Source: Polaromonas sp.
Lineage (GTDB): Bacteria; Pseudomonadota; Gammaproteobacteria; Burkholderiales; Burkholderiaceae_C
Direction: 5' to 3'
Assembly: GCF_029945895.1 (NCBI RefSeq)
Contig: NZ_JAQSDL010000025.1
Location: forward strand, 1 to 64,000
DNA: 64,000 bases
The notes under the pieces are model-generated. The model saw nothing but the letters and a program-made list of their open reading frames with translations, ran no database searches and was not told the DNA's origin. Positions 33,209-41,207 of this stretch are shown piece after piece (position 1 is the stretch's first letter; the number at the start of each line of letters is the position of its first letter). A program made the translations under genes and the position numbers.

Positions 33209-33310
33209 GGGTGACTTTGGGGGCTTTGAAAAGGGAATGGCTGTATTTTTATCGTTATTTCCAATACATTAAAGTTGATAATCATCGAAAAAATAGATGA
33301 ATAAGCCCCC

Positions 33311-34195
33311 ATGCGCCATTCTCCCGAAGCCCTGACCGCCTTTGCCGAAGCCGCCACCCTGGGCTCGTTTTCGGCCGCCGCGCGCAAACTCGGCAAGAGC
33401 CAGTCCACCGTGAGCAGCGCGATTGCCAACCTCGAGATCGACCTGGGCCTCACCCTGTTCGACCGCAGCAGCCGCAAACCTGCGCTCACCGAACATGGCC
33501 GGGTGATGCTGGGCAAGGTGCAGGAGATTCTGGCCGCCAGCGACCGGCTTGACCTGTCGGCCAGCCAACTTGGCGGCGGGCTGGAGGCCAGGCTCAGCGT
33601 GGTCTGGTCCGACACCTACCAGTCGGACCGCTTTGAGGAGATGCTGACTGCCTTTGAGCAGCGTTTTCCCGACCTGGAATTCGAATGCCTGATCGCCGAA
33701 CACGGCGACCTGGTGTCCCTGGTGCAGACCGGCCGCGCCCACATCGGCGTGGTCGGCGCCCAGGGAGCTTATCCGCCCGACATCGGCTCGGCCACGATTG
33801 CCGAGCAGTCGGAGATCGCGCTGTTTGTCGCCACCGGCCACGCGCTGGCCGGCATGCAGGACATCACGCCCGAGCTGCTGGCGCGGCACCGTGAGCTGAG
33901 GCTGGACACCTACCTGGGCCGGGCCGACCAGGTCAAGCCGGCGGCGCGTCGCTCCTGGTCGGCGCCCAGCTACCTGATGCTGCTGGAGATGGCGGTGCTG
34001 GGTTTTGGCTGGGCCGCGATTCCGCGCTGGATGGTCACGCGTTTTGCCGTCGGCAAGCTCACCGAGTTGACTGCGCGCGGCTGGCCGCAACGCGTGCCGG
34101 TGGACGCCGTCTGGTCGCGCCAGCGGCCGCTGGGCCGTGCCGGCACCTGGCTGCTGCAGGAAATGCTGGCGCCGGCGGTGCCGTCCCTTTTATAA
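33311..34195 (+). CDS. LysR-type regulator, probably controlling the PACE pump
   Basis: A 294-residue LysR protein with an N-terminal winged helix (ALTAFAEAATLGSFSAAARKLGKSQSTVSSAIANLE) and a two-lobed effector domain. It diverges from the PACE gene; the 102-bp gap is AT-rich and holds a partial dyad TTGATAATCATCGA (33275-33288), which may be part of its binding site. In Acinetobacter, AceR, also LysR-type, activates aceI from a divergent position. Control of the neighbouring pump is the best inference. Confidence 0.88.
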   Translation: MRHSPEALTAFAEAATLGSFSAAARKLGKSQSTVSSAIANLEIDLGLTLFDRSSRKPALTEHGRVMLGKVQEILAASDRLDLSASQLGGGLEARLSVVWSDTYQSDRFEEMLTAFEQRFPDLEFECLIAEHGDLVSLVQTGRAHIGVVGAQGAYPPDIGSATIAEQSEIALFVATGHALAGMQDITPELLARHRELRLDTYLGRADQVKPAARRSWSAPSYLMLLEMAVLGFGWAAIPRWMVTRFAVGKLTELTARGWPQRVPVDAVWSRQRPLGRAGTWLLQEMLAPAVPSLL

Positions 34196-34198
34196 GAA

Positions 34199-34252
34199 AA
34201 ATGAGCCTCCAGTCCTTATGGGGCGGGCGCGGGCAGCTCTTTATTTGATAGC
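34199..34252 (-). repeat. Dispersed GCTATCAAA-type stem-loop repeat, copy 6, overlapping a LysR 3' end
   Basis: On the minus strand GCTATCAAATAAAGAGC, GCCCGCGCCCGCCCC, a loop, ACTGGAGGCTC and a TTTTT end. Its first part encodes the last residues of the LysR protein on that strand (LSNKELPAPAP), so the repeat has replaced or extended the original C-terminus. Confidence 0.75.
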
Positions 34253-35169
34253 AACGTTGGCGGCGTCGCGCTGGCGGGCGCGGCCTTGCCGACCTCGCCC
34301 AGCAGCCACTGCCGGAAGACGCCCAGCGGCTTGAGGTGGCTGCGCGATTCCGGGTAACACAGGTAGTAACCCATCTCGTCCCTGTAGCCGTCGTCCAGCG
34401 GCGTGGCCACCAGACCGGCGGCAATGTCGTCCTGCACCAGGCAGTGCGGCACCAGCGCCAGACCCATGCCGGCCCGCACCGCGCGTATCAGGCTGTGGTA
34501 CTGGTCCAGCTGCGGGCCCATCAAGGTGTTGACGCCGCCGACGCCGTGCGCCGCGCACCAGTGGGTCCAGGCGTGCGGCACACTCACATGCTGCAGCAGG
34601 GTGAAACCGGTGATGTCCTGGGCCTGGCGCAGCGGCGGCTGCGCCGGCAGCCCCGGCGGGGCGATCAGCACCACTTCCCGGCCGGTCAGGTAGTCGGCCC
34701 GGGCACCCGGCCAGCTGCCGTTGCCGAACAGAATCGCGCAGTCCAGGTCTTCGCGCTGGAAGTCATAACCCTGGGCATAAGGCACATAGTGCAGTTCAAT
34801 CTGTGGATGCTGGCGCTGGAAGGCCGGCAGCCGCGGTATCAACCATTTGGCGCCGAAGGTGGGCAGGGTGGACAGGTGCAGGGCGCCGCCGCCGTCGCCG
34901 CTGGTGATCAGCTCCAGCGTGGCGGCTTCGAGTTGCGCCAGCACCGGCCGCACAGCGGCCTCGTAACGCACACCGGCGGGCGTCAGGGTCAGGCGCTGGC
35001 GGATGCGCTCGAACAGCAACACGCCGGTGAGCTGCTCGAGCTCGCTGATCTGTTTGCTGACGGCGCTTTGCGACAGGTGCAAGGCCTCGCAGGCGCGCGA
35101 AACGCTGCCGAAACGCGCGGTGGTGGTGAAGGCACGGAGCAGGTGAATCGGCGGCTGGAGGCGTTTCAT
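34216..35169 (-). CDS. LysR-type regulator, GcvA-like
   Basis: A 317-residue LysR regulator of the GcvA/AmpR-like branch: LLRAFTTTARFGSVSRACEALHLSQSAVSKQISELE is the winged helix, TFGAKWLIPRLPAFQRQHPQIELH starts the effector domain and GMGLALVPHCLVQDDIAAG lies in the second lobe. The C-terminal tail is encoded by a dispersed repeat. It diverges from a Bug receptor gene across about 130 bp, so it probably controls the 35.3-39.4 kb catabolic cluster. The stop lies 20 bp from the end of the convergent LysR gene. Confidence 0.9.
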   Translation of the reverse strand: MKRLQPPIHLLRAFTTTARFGSVSRACEALHLSQSAVSKQISELEQLTGVLLFERIRQRLTLTPAGVRYEAAVRPVLAQLEAATLELITSGDGGGALHLSTLPTFGAKWLIPRLPAFQRQHPQIELHYVPYAQGYDFQREDLDCAILFGNGSWPGARADYLTGREVVLIAPPGLPAQPPLRQAQDITGFTLLQHVSVPHAWTHWCAAHGVGGVNTLMGPQLDQYHSLIRAVRAGMGLALVPHCLVQDDIAAGLVATPLDDGYRDEMGYYLCYPESRSHLKPLGVFRQWLLGEVGKAAPASATPPTLLSNKELPAPAP

Positions 35170-35299
35170 GGCCCGATTTTACGTGAGGTTCATTCCAGAA
35201 TGGACTGAACCCAGTCGAAGACTTCACGGGTGAGTTCCGCGGACTGGCACCCCTCCTGCTTCACAATGGATTCACAAATTCACTTTGATCGGAACACAC

Positions 35300-36259
35300 A
35301 TGCAAAGACGCCATCTCATCGCACTCGCAGCCACTTCAGTACTCCCAGGAATGGGTTGGGCGCAGTCGAACAAACCGCTGCGCCTGGTCGTGCCCTTTCC
35401 TCCGGGCGGCGCCACCGACATCACCGCGCGTGTGGTGTCCGAGGCGCTGGCGCGCGTTCTGGGCCAGCCGGTGATCGTTGAGAACCGCGGTGGCGCCGGC
35501 GGCTCCATCGGCATGAGCGAGGTGGCCAAGTCCGCGCCTGACGGGTTGACGCTCGGCGTGGCGACCCTGTCCACGCACGGCGTCAACCCGGCCGTCTACA
35601 AAAAGCTGCCTTACGACCCCCTCAAGGACTTTGTGGCCGTCACCGAGCTCGTCAAGGCGCCCGGTGTGGTGGTGGTCAACGCGGCGCTGCCGGTGAAAAA
35701 CTTTGCCGAACTGGTCGCCTACCTCAAGGCCAACCCGGGCAAGCTCAGTTATGCGTCCCCGGGCAACGGCACCATTGGCCACATGTGGGGCGAGCTGTTC
35801 AAAAGCACGACCAACACCTTCATGGTGCACATTCCCTACCGCGGTGCGGGCCCGGCCCTGAACGACGTGGTTGGCGGGCAGGTGATGGTGTACTTCGACC
35901 AGGTGGCTGCTTCGCTGCCTTTCATCCAGTCGGGCAAGCTGCGCGCGATCGCCGTGTCCTGGGACAAACGCCTGGAGGTCCTGCCGAACACGCCGACCTA
36001 TGGCGAGCTCGGCCTGCCCAACAGCAACGACCCGTCCTGGTTTGGCCTGGTCGCACCGGCAGGTACGCCGGCGGCCGCGGTGAATCGCATCCAGCAGGCC
36101 GTGGTCAAGGCCCTGCAGGAGCCGGCCGTGCGCACCAAGCTGGCGGCGCAGGGGCTGTTTGCCTCCGGTACCACGCCGGCCGAGTTTGATGCCCAGATCA
36201 AGCGCGAGATCGCGAAGATGCAGCGCATTGCCCAGTTCGCGAAAATCAGCATCGAGTAA
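35300..36259 (+). CDS. Bug-family TTT solute receptor
   Basis: A 319-residue periplasmic binding protein. After a signal peptide (QRRHLIALAATSVLPGMGWAQ) the mature protein has the Bug signatures: LRLVVPFPPGGATDITAR (first pocket loop), VENRGGAGGSIG, and VHIPYRGAGPALNDVVGGQV. Bug proteins bind carboxylates or amides; many are orphan receptors without linked membrane subunits, as here. It probably feeds the amidohydrolase/deacetylase/oxidoreductase genes downstream. The last 15 bp, including the stop, are duplicated. Confidence 0.93.
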   Translation: MQRRHLIALAATSVLPGMGWAQSNKPLRLVVPFPPGGATDITARVVSEALARVLGQPVIVENRGGAGGSIGMSEVAKSAPDGLTLGVATLSTHGVNPAVYKKLPYDPLKDFVAVTELVKAPGVVVVNAALPVKNFAELVAYLKANPGKLSYASPGNGTIGHMWGELFKSTTNTFMVHIPYRGAGPALNDVVGGQVMVYFDQVAASLPFIQSGKLRAIAVSWDKRLEVLPNTPTYGELGLPNSNDPSWFGLVAPAGTPAAAVNRIQQAVVKALQEPAVRTKLAAQGLFASGTTPAEFDAQIKREIAKMQRIAQFAKISIE

Positions 36260-36274
36260 ATCAGCATCAAGTAA
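36245..36274 (+). repeat. 15-bp tandem duplication across the Bug gene stop codon
   Basis: ATCAGCATCGAGTAA is followed directly by ATCAGCATCAAGTAA (14 of 15 identical). Both contain an in-frame TAA, so read-through of the first stop would add only four residues. Confidence 0.9.
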
Positions 36275-36396
36275 ACCGGAGTGAGCCGGCCCGCAGCGCC
36301 TGTGCGCTGGGGCCGGCCTCCATGCACCCCCGGCCGCAACGTGGCCTTGGCCGAGCTGGCCACCGCAGGGGTGCCGACAGGACCACAATCAAGACC

Positions 36397-37245
36397 ATGA
36401 CCCCATTTCTCCGCTCTCTGCCCGGCAGCACCGCTCTGGTGCTCGATTCACCCCACAGCGGAACCGACTACCCCGACGACTTTGCCTACGCCTGCGCGCT
36501 GCCTGTCCTGCGCCGCGCCGAAGACACCCATGTGGAAAAACTCTATGACTTCGCCCACGGCCTGGGCGCCGGCTGGGTCGAGGCCTTTTTCCCGCGCAGC
36601 TACCTCGACGCCAACCGCGACACCACCGAGATTGATGTCAGCCTGTTCGACGAGCCCTGGCCCGATGCCGTGTCCACCGACACCCGGGTGATGAGCAAGG
36701 TGCGCCTGGGCAAGGGCCTGATCTGGCGCACCACCGACGACGGTGAGGCCATTTACACACGCAAGCTCAGCGTGGCCGAAGTGCAGGCGCGTATTGCGCG
36801 CTGCTGGGAGCCCTACCATGCGGCGGTGGCCCAGGCCATCGACAGCGCGCACCAGCGCCATGGCTACAGCATCCACCTCAACTGCCATTCGATGCCGGCC
36901 ATCGCCTCCAGCCACGCCACCGAATTTCCGGGTGAGGCGCATGCCGATTTCGTGGTTGGCAACCGCGATGGCTCGACGTGCAGCGAGCCGCTGGCCCGTC
37001 TGGTGTGTGAACACCTCGAGGGCCTGGGTTACAGCGTTTCCTACAACCACCCCTACAAGGGTGTGGAACTGGTGCGCCGTTATGGCGAGCCGCTGCAGCA
37101 GCGCCACAGCCTCCAGCTGGAGGTCAACCGCAAGCTGTACATGGACGAGCAGACGCTGGCCATGCATGAAGGGGCTGTGCCGCTCAAGGCCAGCCTGCAA
37201 TCCCTGGTGCAACTGCTGCTGGCCACCGACCCGCGCACCCTGTAG
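36397..37245 (+). CDS. N-formylglutamate amidohydrolase family protein
   Basis: A 282-residue protein with the FGase (HutG type II) fold: LVLDSPHSGTDYP at the N-terminus, RSYLDANRDTTEID, HLNCHSMP and a VVGNRDGSTCSEPL segment. His, Asp and Glu in these motifs bind zinc. The classic enzyme cleaves N-formyl-L-glutamate in histidine breakdown, but no hut genes are present. Here it precedes an HDAC-like deacetylase and an FAD oxidoreductase, so another N-acyl amino acid is likely. Start at 36397 by family N-terminus. Confidence 0.88.
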   Translation: MTPFLRSLPGSTALVLDSPHSGTDYPDDFAYACALPVLRRAEDTHVEKLYDFAHGLGAGWVEAFFPRSYLDANRDTTEIDVSLFDEPWPDAVSTDTRVMSKVRLGKGLIWRTTDDGEAIYTRKLSVAEVQARIARCWEPYHAAVAQAIDSAHQRHGYSIHLNCHSMPAIASSHATEFPGEAHADFVVGNRDGSTCSEPLARLVCEHLEGLGYSVSYNHPYKGVELVRRYGEPLQQRHSLQLEVNRKLYMDEQTLAMHEGAVPLKASLQSLVQLLLATDPRTL

Positions 37246-37285
37246 AGCCGCGTCGGCGGGCGGGGCTCGCGGATAATCGTCTGCA

Positions 37286-38326
37286 ATGATCACCCTGTTC
37301 AGCGACCAGCACGCCCTGCATGCGCCCGCCTTCGAGTTTTTCCGGGGCGAACGTGTGCCCTGTTTTGAAACCCCGGCGCGTGCCGTCTTTGTCCAGCAGC
37401 GCCTGTTGCAGGGCGGCCACGTACTGCGCGAGCCGCATGTGGACAGCCGCTTGGTGCTGGGCCAGGTGCACAGCGCGCGTTACCTGGCCTTTCTGGAACA
37501 CGCCTGGGACGACTGGCTGGCACAGGACGCCGCCAACGCGGCACGCCAGCCTTTTCCCTCGGTCTGGCCGGTGCGCACCTTGCGCAGCGACATCGAACCG
37601 GCCAACTTCACCGCGCGACTGGGCCTGTATTCGATGGACAACGGCTCGCCGCTGTCGGCCGGCACCTGGGCGGCGGCCAAGGCCGGGGCCGACGGCGCGG
37701 CCAGCGCCGCGGCCTTGATCGGTGGCGGCGCGCGCGCGGTGTTTTGCTGCAGCCGCCCGCCCGGCCACCACGCGGGCGCCGACTTCATGGGGGGCTACTG
37801 CTTTCTGAACAACGCCGCCGTTGGGGCGCAGGCCTTGCGCCAGGGCGGCGCAGACCGTGTGGCCGTGCTCGATGTGGACTACCACCACGGCAACGGCACG
37901 CAAAGCATTTTTTACGATCGCGCCGATGTGTTGTTTGTCAGCCTGCATGGCGACCCGCTGACCGAGTACCCGTTTTACCTCGGCCACGCCGACGAGACGG
38001 GCGAGGGCGCCGGCCTGGGCTTCAACCTGAACTTGCCGCTGCCGGCGGGCGCGCCGGTCAACATCTGGTTCGAGGCGCTGGAACAGGCTTGCCGGCGCAT
38101 CACGCAACACGGCGCGCAGGCGCTGGTGGTGTCGCTGGGGCTGGACACCTTCGAAGGCGACCCGATCTCCACCTTTGCGCTGCGGGCGGCCGACTTCGGC
38201 CGGCTGGGCCGGCGCCTGGCGGACCTCGGCCTGCCGACGGTGTTTGTGCTGGAAGGTGGTTATGCGGCCGAAGCGCTGGGCACCAACGCGGTCCAGGTCC
38301 TCGACGGTTTTGAACAGGGAGCGTAG
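37286..38326 (+). CDS. Histone deacetylase-like (acetylpolyamine amidohydrolase-type) hydrolase
   Basis: A 346-residue zinc hydrolase of the HDAC superfamily. RPPGHHAGADFMGGYCFLNN contains the catalytic His pair, VLDVDYHHGNGTQ the zinc-binding Asp and His, SLGLDTFEGDP the second zinc Asp, and LEGGYAAEALG the C-terminal loop. SLHGDPLTEYPFYLG resembles the loop of bacterial acetylpolyamine amidohydrolases, which remove acetyl groups from polyamines. The last coding base adjoins the ATG of the FAD oxidoreductase (no gap), so they are one operon. The true substrate is unknown. Confidence 0.9.
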   Translation: MITLFSDQHALHAPAFEFFRGERVPCFETPARAVFVQQRLLQGGHVLREPHVDSRLVLGQVHSARYLAFLEHAWDDWLAQDAANAARQPFPSVWPVRTLRSDIEPANFTARLGLYSMDNGSPLSAGTWAAAKAGADGAASAAALIGGGARAVFCCSRPPGHHAGADFMGGYCFLNNAAVGAQALRQGGADRVAVLDVDYHHGNGTQSIFYDRADVLFVSLHGDPLTEYPFYLGHADETGEGAGLGFNLNLPLPAGAPVNIWFEALEQACRRITQHGAQALVVSLGLDTFEGDPISTFALRAADFGRLGRRLADLGLPTVFVLEGGYAAEALGTNAVQVLDGFEQGA

Positions 38327-39430
38327 ATGGACAGCGTGGATGCGGTGGTGATTGGTGCAGGTGTGGTCGGGCTGGCGGTGGCCCGTGCGCTGGCCCTGCA
38401 GGGGCGCGAGGTGATGGTGCTGGAAGCGGCGGACGCCATCGGCACCGGCACGAGTTCGCGCAACAGCGAGGTGATCCACGCCGGCATTTATTACCCGCAG
38501 GGCTCGCTCAAGGCGCAACTGTGCGTGGAGGGCAAAGCGTTGCTGTACGGCTATTGCGCGCAGCGCGGCATCGGCCACAGCCGCTGCGGCAAGCTGATCG
38601 TCGCCACCCAAGAATCGCAGATTCCCCAGTTGCAGGCCATCATCGCCAAGGCCGCCGCCAACGGGGTGCACGACCTGACGCTGCTCACGCGCGAGCAGGC
38701 GCAGGCGCTGGAGCCCGAGCTGGAGGGTGTGGCGGCGGTGTTGTCGCCCAGCACCGGCATTGTGGACAGCCACGCGCTCATGCTGGCGCTGCAGGGTGAT
38801 CTTGAGAACGCCGGCGGCATGGTGGTACTCAATTCGCCGCTGGCCAAAGCGCACTGTACGCCGACAGCTATCGTTCTGATAGCAGAAGACGGCACCGAGC
38901 TGGCCGCGCAGAGTGTGGTCAATGCCGCCGGCCTGCACGCGCAGGTGCTGGCCTGCCGTTTTGAGGGGCTGGACGCGCAGTATGTGCCGCCCAGCCATTA
39001 CGCCAAGGGCAACTACTTCACGCTGGCGGGCCGCTCGCCCTTCAGTCGCCTGATCTACCCGGTGCCCGAAGCGGCCGGGCTCGGTGTGCACCTGACCCTG
39101 GATCTGGGCGGCCAGGCCAAGTTCGGCCCCGACGTGCAGTGGGTGGATTCACCCGATGACCTGGTGGTGGACCCGCGCCGCGGCGACGCGTTTTACGCCG
39201 AGGTGCGCAAGTACTGGCCGGGCCTGCCCGATGGCGCGCTGCAGGCCGGTTATGCCGGCATACGGCCCAAGATCCAGGCGCCCGACCAGCCGGCCCGTGA
39301 CTTCCTGATCCAGGGCCCCAGCGAACATGGCGTGGCGGGCCTGGTCAACCTGTTCGGTATCGAGTCACCGGGCTTGACCAGTTCGCTGGCGATCGGCCGC
39401 CATGTCGGCGAACTGCTCTCAAAAAAATAG
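38327..39430 (+). CDS. FAD-dependent oxidoreductase (DAO/LhgO-like)
   Basis: A 367-residue flavoprotein. The Rossmann dinucleotide motif [13 protein letters not shown] opens the protein, followed by [26 protein letters not shown], the signature of L-2-hydroxyglutarate oxidase-like enzymes, and [10 protein letters not shown] near the C-terminus. Substrates may be L-2-hydroxyglutarate or another 2-hydroxy or 2-amino acid. Residues about 176-186 are encoded by a GCTATC/GATAGC inverted sequence resembling the dispersed repeat. The stop codon TAG is shared with another copy of that repeat. It is the last gene of the Bug/amidohydrolase/deacetylase cluster. Confidence 0.88.
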   Translation: MDSVDAVVIGAGVVGLAVARALALQGREVMVLEAADAIGTGTSSRNSEVIHAGIYYPQGSLKAQLCVEGKALLYGYCAQRGIGHSRCGKLIVATQESQIPQLQAIIAKAAANGVHDLTLLTREQAQALEPELEGVAAVLSPSTGIVDSHALMLALQGDLENAGGMVVLNSPLAKAHCTPTAIVLIAEDGTELAAQSVVNAAGLHAQVLACRFEGLDAQYVPPSHYAKGNYFTLAGRSPFSRLIYPVPEAAGLGVHLTLDLGGQAKFGPDVQWVDSPDDLVVDPRRGDAFYAEVRKYWPGLPDGALQAGYAGIRPKIQAPDQPARDFLIQGPSEHGVAGLVNLFGIESPGLTSSLAIGRHVGELLSKK

Positions 39431-39467
39431 CTGCAAGCGCCCGACACACGGGCGCTGCAGCTGTTTT
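39429..39467 (+). terminator. Stem-loop repeat copy 7 acting as a terminator
   Basis: AGCTGC-A-AGCGCCCG and CGGGCGCT-GCAGCT form a 14-bp stem with one bulge and an ACACA loop, followed by GTTTTAT. It starts at the stop codon of the FAD oxidoreductase gene and lies between convergent genes. It is the clearest case of the dispersed repeat serving as an intrinsic terminator. Confidence 0.85.
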
Positions 39468-39482
39468 ATGTGTAGCTAGGGA

Positions 39483-39734
39483 TCAGCCGCGCTTGCCGCT
39501 CACCATGCGGTAGATGAACAGCAGCAGCATCGCGCCCAGCACCGCCGCGATGAACCCGGCAGACTCGCCGACCTGGTACAGGCCCAGCGCACCGCCCAGG
39601 TAGCTGGCAAGCACCGAACCAACGATACCAATCAGCACCGTGATGATGAAGCCGGACGGGTCACGCCCGGGCATCAGGAACTTGGCGACCACGCCAACGA
39701 TAAAGCCAATGAGAATGGTCCAGAGAATGCCCAT
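39483..39734 (-). CDS. GlsB/YeaQ/YmgE family membrane protein
   Basis: An 83-residue protein with three hydrophobic helices and the family glycine pattern (GFIVGVVAKFLMPGRDPSGFIITVLIGIVGSVLASYLG). These small proteins, once called transglycosylase-associated, are induced in general stress in several bacteria; their mechanism is unknown. The neighbouring DUF3597 gene is on the same strand, 65 bp upstream. Confidence 0.92.
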   Translation of the reverse strand: MGILWTILIGFIVGVVAKFLMPGRDPSGFIITVLIGIVGSVLASYLGGALGLYQVGESAGFIAAVLGAMLLLFIYRMVSGKRG

Positions 39735-39799
39735 GGAAATACTTTCAAAAAGAGGGGAAAGGAATCAGGCCTGCATGCCGTGGCACGCAGCAGCCTTGC

Positions 39800-40219
39800 T
39801 CAGTCGCGCAGGTCGGCCGGCACGGTGCCGCCGTTGGCGGCCAGCTTGTTCATGACCTGGCGGTGCAGCCAGATGTTCATGGCAGCGCTGTCGCCGGTGT
39901 CGCCGGTGTAGCCCAGCTCTTTCGCCAGTTCCTTGCGTTCGCCCAGGCTGCTGTCGAGGTCGAGCAGTTTCATCAGATCAACAATGGAGGTTTTCCAGTT
40001 GAGCTTTTGCGGGTTTTTCTGCGCCATGCCGTCGAGCACTGCTTCCACATCGACCTGCGTCATCGGCGCCGGTGCGGCGGTGGCGGCACCTGCTCTGGCT
40101 GCGCCGGCTGCCGCGGCGGCGGCAGAAACGTCATCGCTGCTGGGCGACGCCGGGGCTGGCACCGGTGCGGCCTGGGCCGACGGAAAAATTTTGCTGAAGA
40201 TCTTGCTGAGAATGCTCAT
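39800..40219 (-). CDS. DUF3597 family protein
   Basis: A 139-residue protein. The first 55 residues are an Ala/Pro-rich low-complexity region after an amphipathic ILSKIFSKIF start. The C-terminal part (VEAVLDGMAQKNPQKLNWKTSIVDLMKLLDLDSSLGERKELAKELGY) is the DUF3597 domain, which resembles a small helical LysM-like or peptidoglycan-associated fold in outline. The start at 40219 is set by the IFSKIF N-terminus typical of the family. Function unknown; co-orientation with the GlsB-type gene suggests a stress role. Confidence 0.87.
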   Translation of the reverse strand: MSILSKIFSKIFPSAQAAPVPAPASPSSDDVSAAAAAAGAARAGAATAAPAPMTQVDVEAVLDGMAQKNPQKLNWKTSIVDLMKLLDLDSSLGERKELAKELGYTGDTGDSAAMNIWLHRQVMNKLAANGGTVPADLRD

Positions 40220-40353
40220 GGGGGTTCCAGTCGAAGGAGTAAAGCATTCATGGTGGCGCGGGCGTCCAGCGGCTGACAGAGGACGCCGGCGTATTTGCAT
40301 GTAGGAAAAGCGGCTGGTGGGGGCGGTTCGCGAACTCGTGTCCAATAGCGCTT

Positions 40354-40572
40354 ATGGAAACCGCCACTGAAATTGAAAAACGCCTGACTGATCTGGAGAT
40401 CAAGGCCAGCTTCGGCGAAGACCTGCTCGACGAGCTCAACCAGGTCATCGTCCGCCAGCAGCAGCAGATCGACCTGCTGATGCGCGAGCTCAGCCAGCTG
40501 CGCCAGCAGCTGCCCGAGTCCGGCGCCGCGACCCTGACCCGCGCCGGCGACGACCTGCCGCCGCACTACTGA
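40354..40572 (+). CDS. slyX: SlyX family protein
   Basis: A 72-residue coiled-coil protein. IEKRLTDLEIKASFGEDLLDELNQVIVRQQQQIDLLMRELSQLRQQL shows continuous heptads, and the C-terminal PPHY is the SlyX hallmark. SlyX is conserved but of unknown function. A second small gene starts 10 bp downstream. Confidence 0.94.
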   Translation: METATEIEKRLTDLEIKASFGEDLLDELNQVIVRQQQQIDLLMRELSQLRQQLPESGAATLTRAGDDLPPHY

Positions 40573-40582
40573 GGCGCAGCAG

Positions 40583-40840
40583 ATGGCCACTGCAAAAAGC
40601 ATCACCACCGACGACTACAAGCTTTTTCCGTCGCCGCGCAACCGGCACAGGAGCATCTTTCTGCACCAGGTGTTTGTGCCTTATCCCTACATGCTGATCG
40701 ACATGGACAGCTACAGCTTCAAGGGCAAGGCCAGCCTGTTCGCGGCCTGCCGGACCGCCGACGGCAAGATGGGCCAGCTCGTCACGCTGGAGTTGCCCGA
40801 GGACGAGACGCGCTTCAAGCAGCAGTTTGTGCCGGACTGA
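40583..40840 (+). CDS. Small conserved-looking hypothetical protein
   Basis: An 85-residue protein rich in aromatic residues (FLHQVFVPYPYMLIDMDSYSFKGKASLFAACR), without membrane helices or a signal peptide. It follows slyX by 10 bp and is probably co-transcribed. I do not recognise the family. Codon use matches neighbouring genes, so it is likely real. Confidence 0.65.
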   Translation: MATAKSITTDDYKLFPSPRNRHRSIFLHQVFVPYPYMLIDMDSYSFKGKASLFAACRTADGKMGQLVTLELPEDETRFKQQFVPD

Positions 40841-40957
40841 GGCAGGGCGCTGGCTTGCTCCAGGGGGGGCTGGATGGAATATGTATCTGCCCGCCGCAGC
40901 GTTGCCGAAGATGGTTCACCGGCCCCCGCTCCTGGGTCGCTGTGGTCCCGCCATTCA

Positions 40958-41020
40958 TGCTCAAATCGAGTTCCAGCCTTTGATGGGCTTGCGCAGTCAG
41001 CTATTAAATAAATAGCATGC
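40958..41020 (-). repeat. Dispersed GCTATCAAA-type stem-loop repeat, copy 8
   Basis: On the minus strand GCATGCTATTTATTTAATAGC, then TGACTGCGCAAGCCC, a loop, and GGCTGGAACTCGATTTG. It occupies most of the 367-bp gap between the slyX unit and the HTH gene; no other gene is seen there. Confidence 0.75.
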
Positions 41021-41142
41021 CTGCGGCTGCGGGTCCCTCGCATGGCGTGCGCGCCGGGAGCTGCCAGCGTCCGCTGGCGCTGGCCGGACGGGCGTCAGCG
41101 CAAGCCCGGGGGATAGCCCACCCTGCGGCTTGTCATTCGGGC

Positions 41143-41160
41143 CTCCTACAATTGGAGGAG
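41143..41160. promoter_or_regulatory. Imperfect 18-bp palindrome upstream of the HTH gene
   Basis: CTCCTACAATTGGAGGAG is a palindrome with one mismatched pair, 48 bp before the GTG start. It contains TACAAT, a possible -10 hexamer, so an operator over a promoter is possible. ACAATTGGAGGAGAA from this site also occurs exactly at 3298-3312 before the GST gene. Confidence 0.35.
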
Positions 41161-41207
41161 AACATTTTCAGAAAACTCATCGTTCATCCAGCAAGGAGAT
41201 TTCCGAT

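Noticed and set aside
33275..33288. TTGATAATCATCGA in the PACE/LysR gap as an FNR box
   Set aside because: The right half is ATCGA, breaking the TCA core; a LysR site in this divergent promoter is the better explanation.
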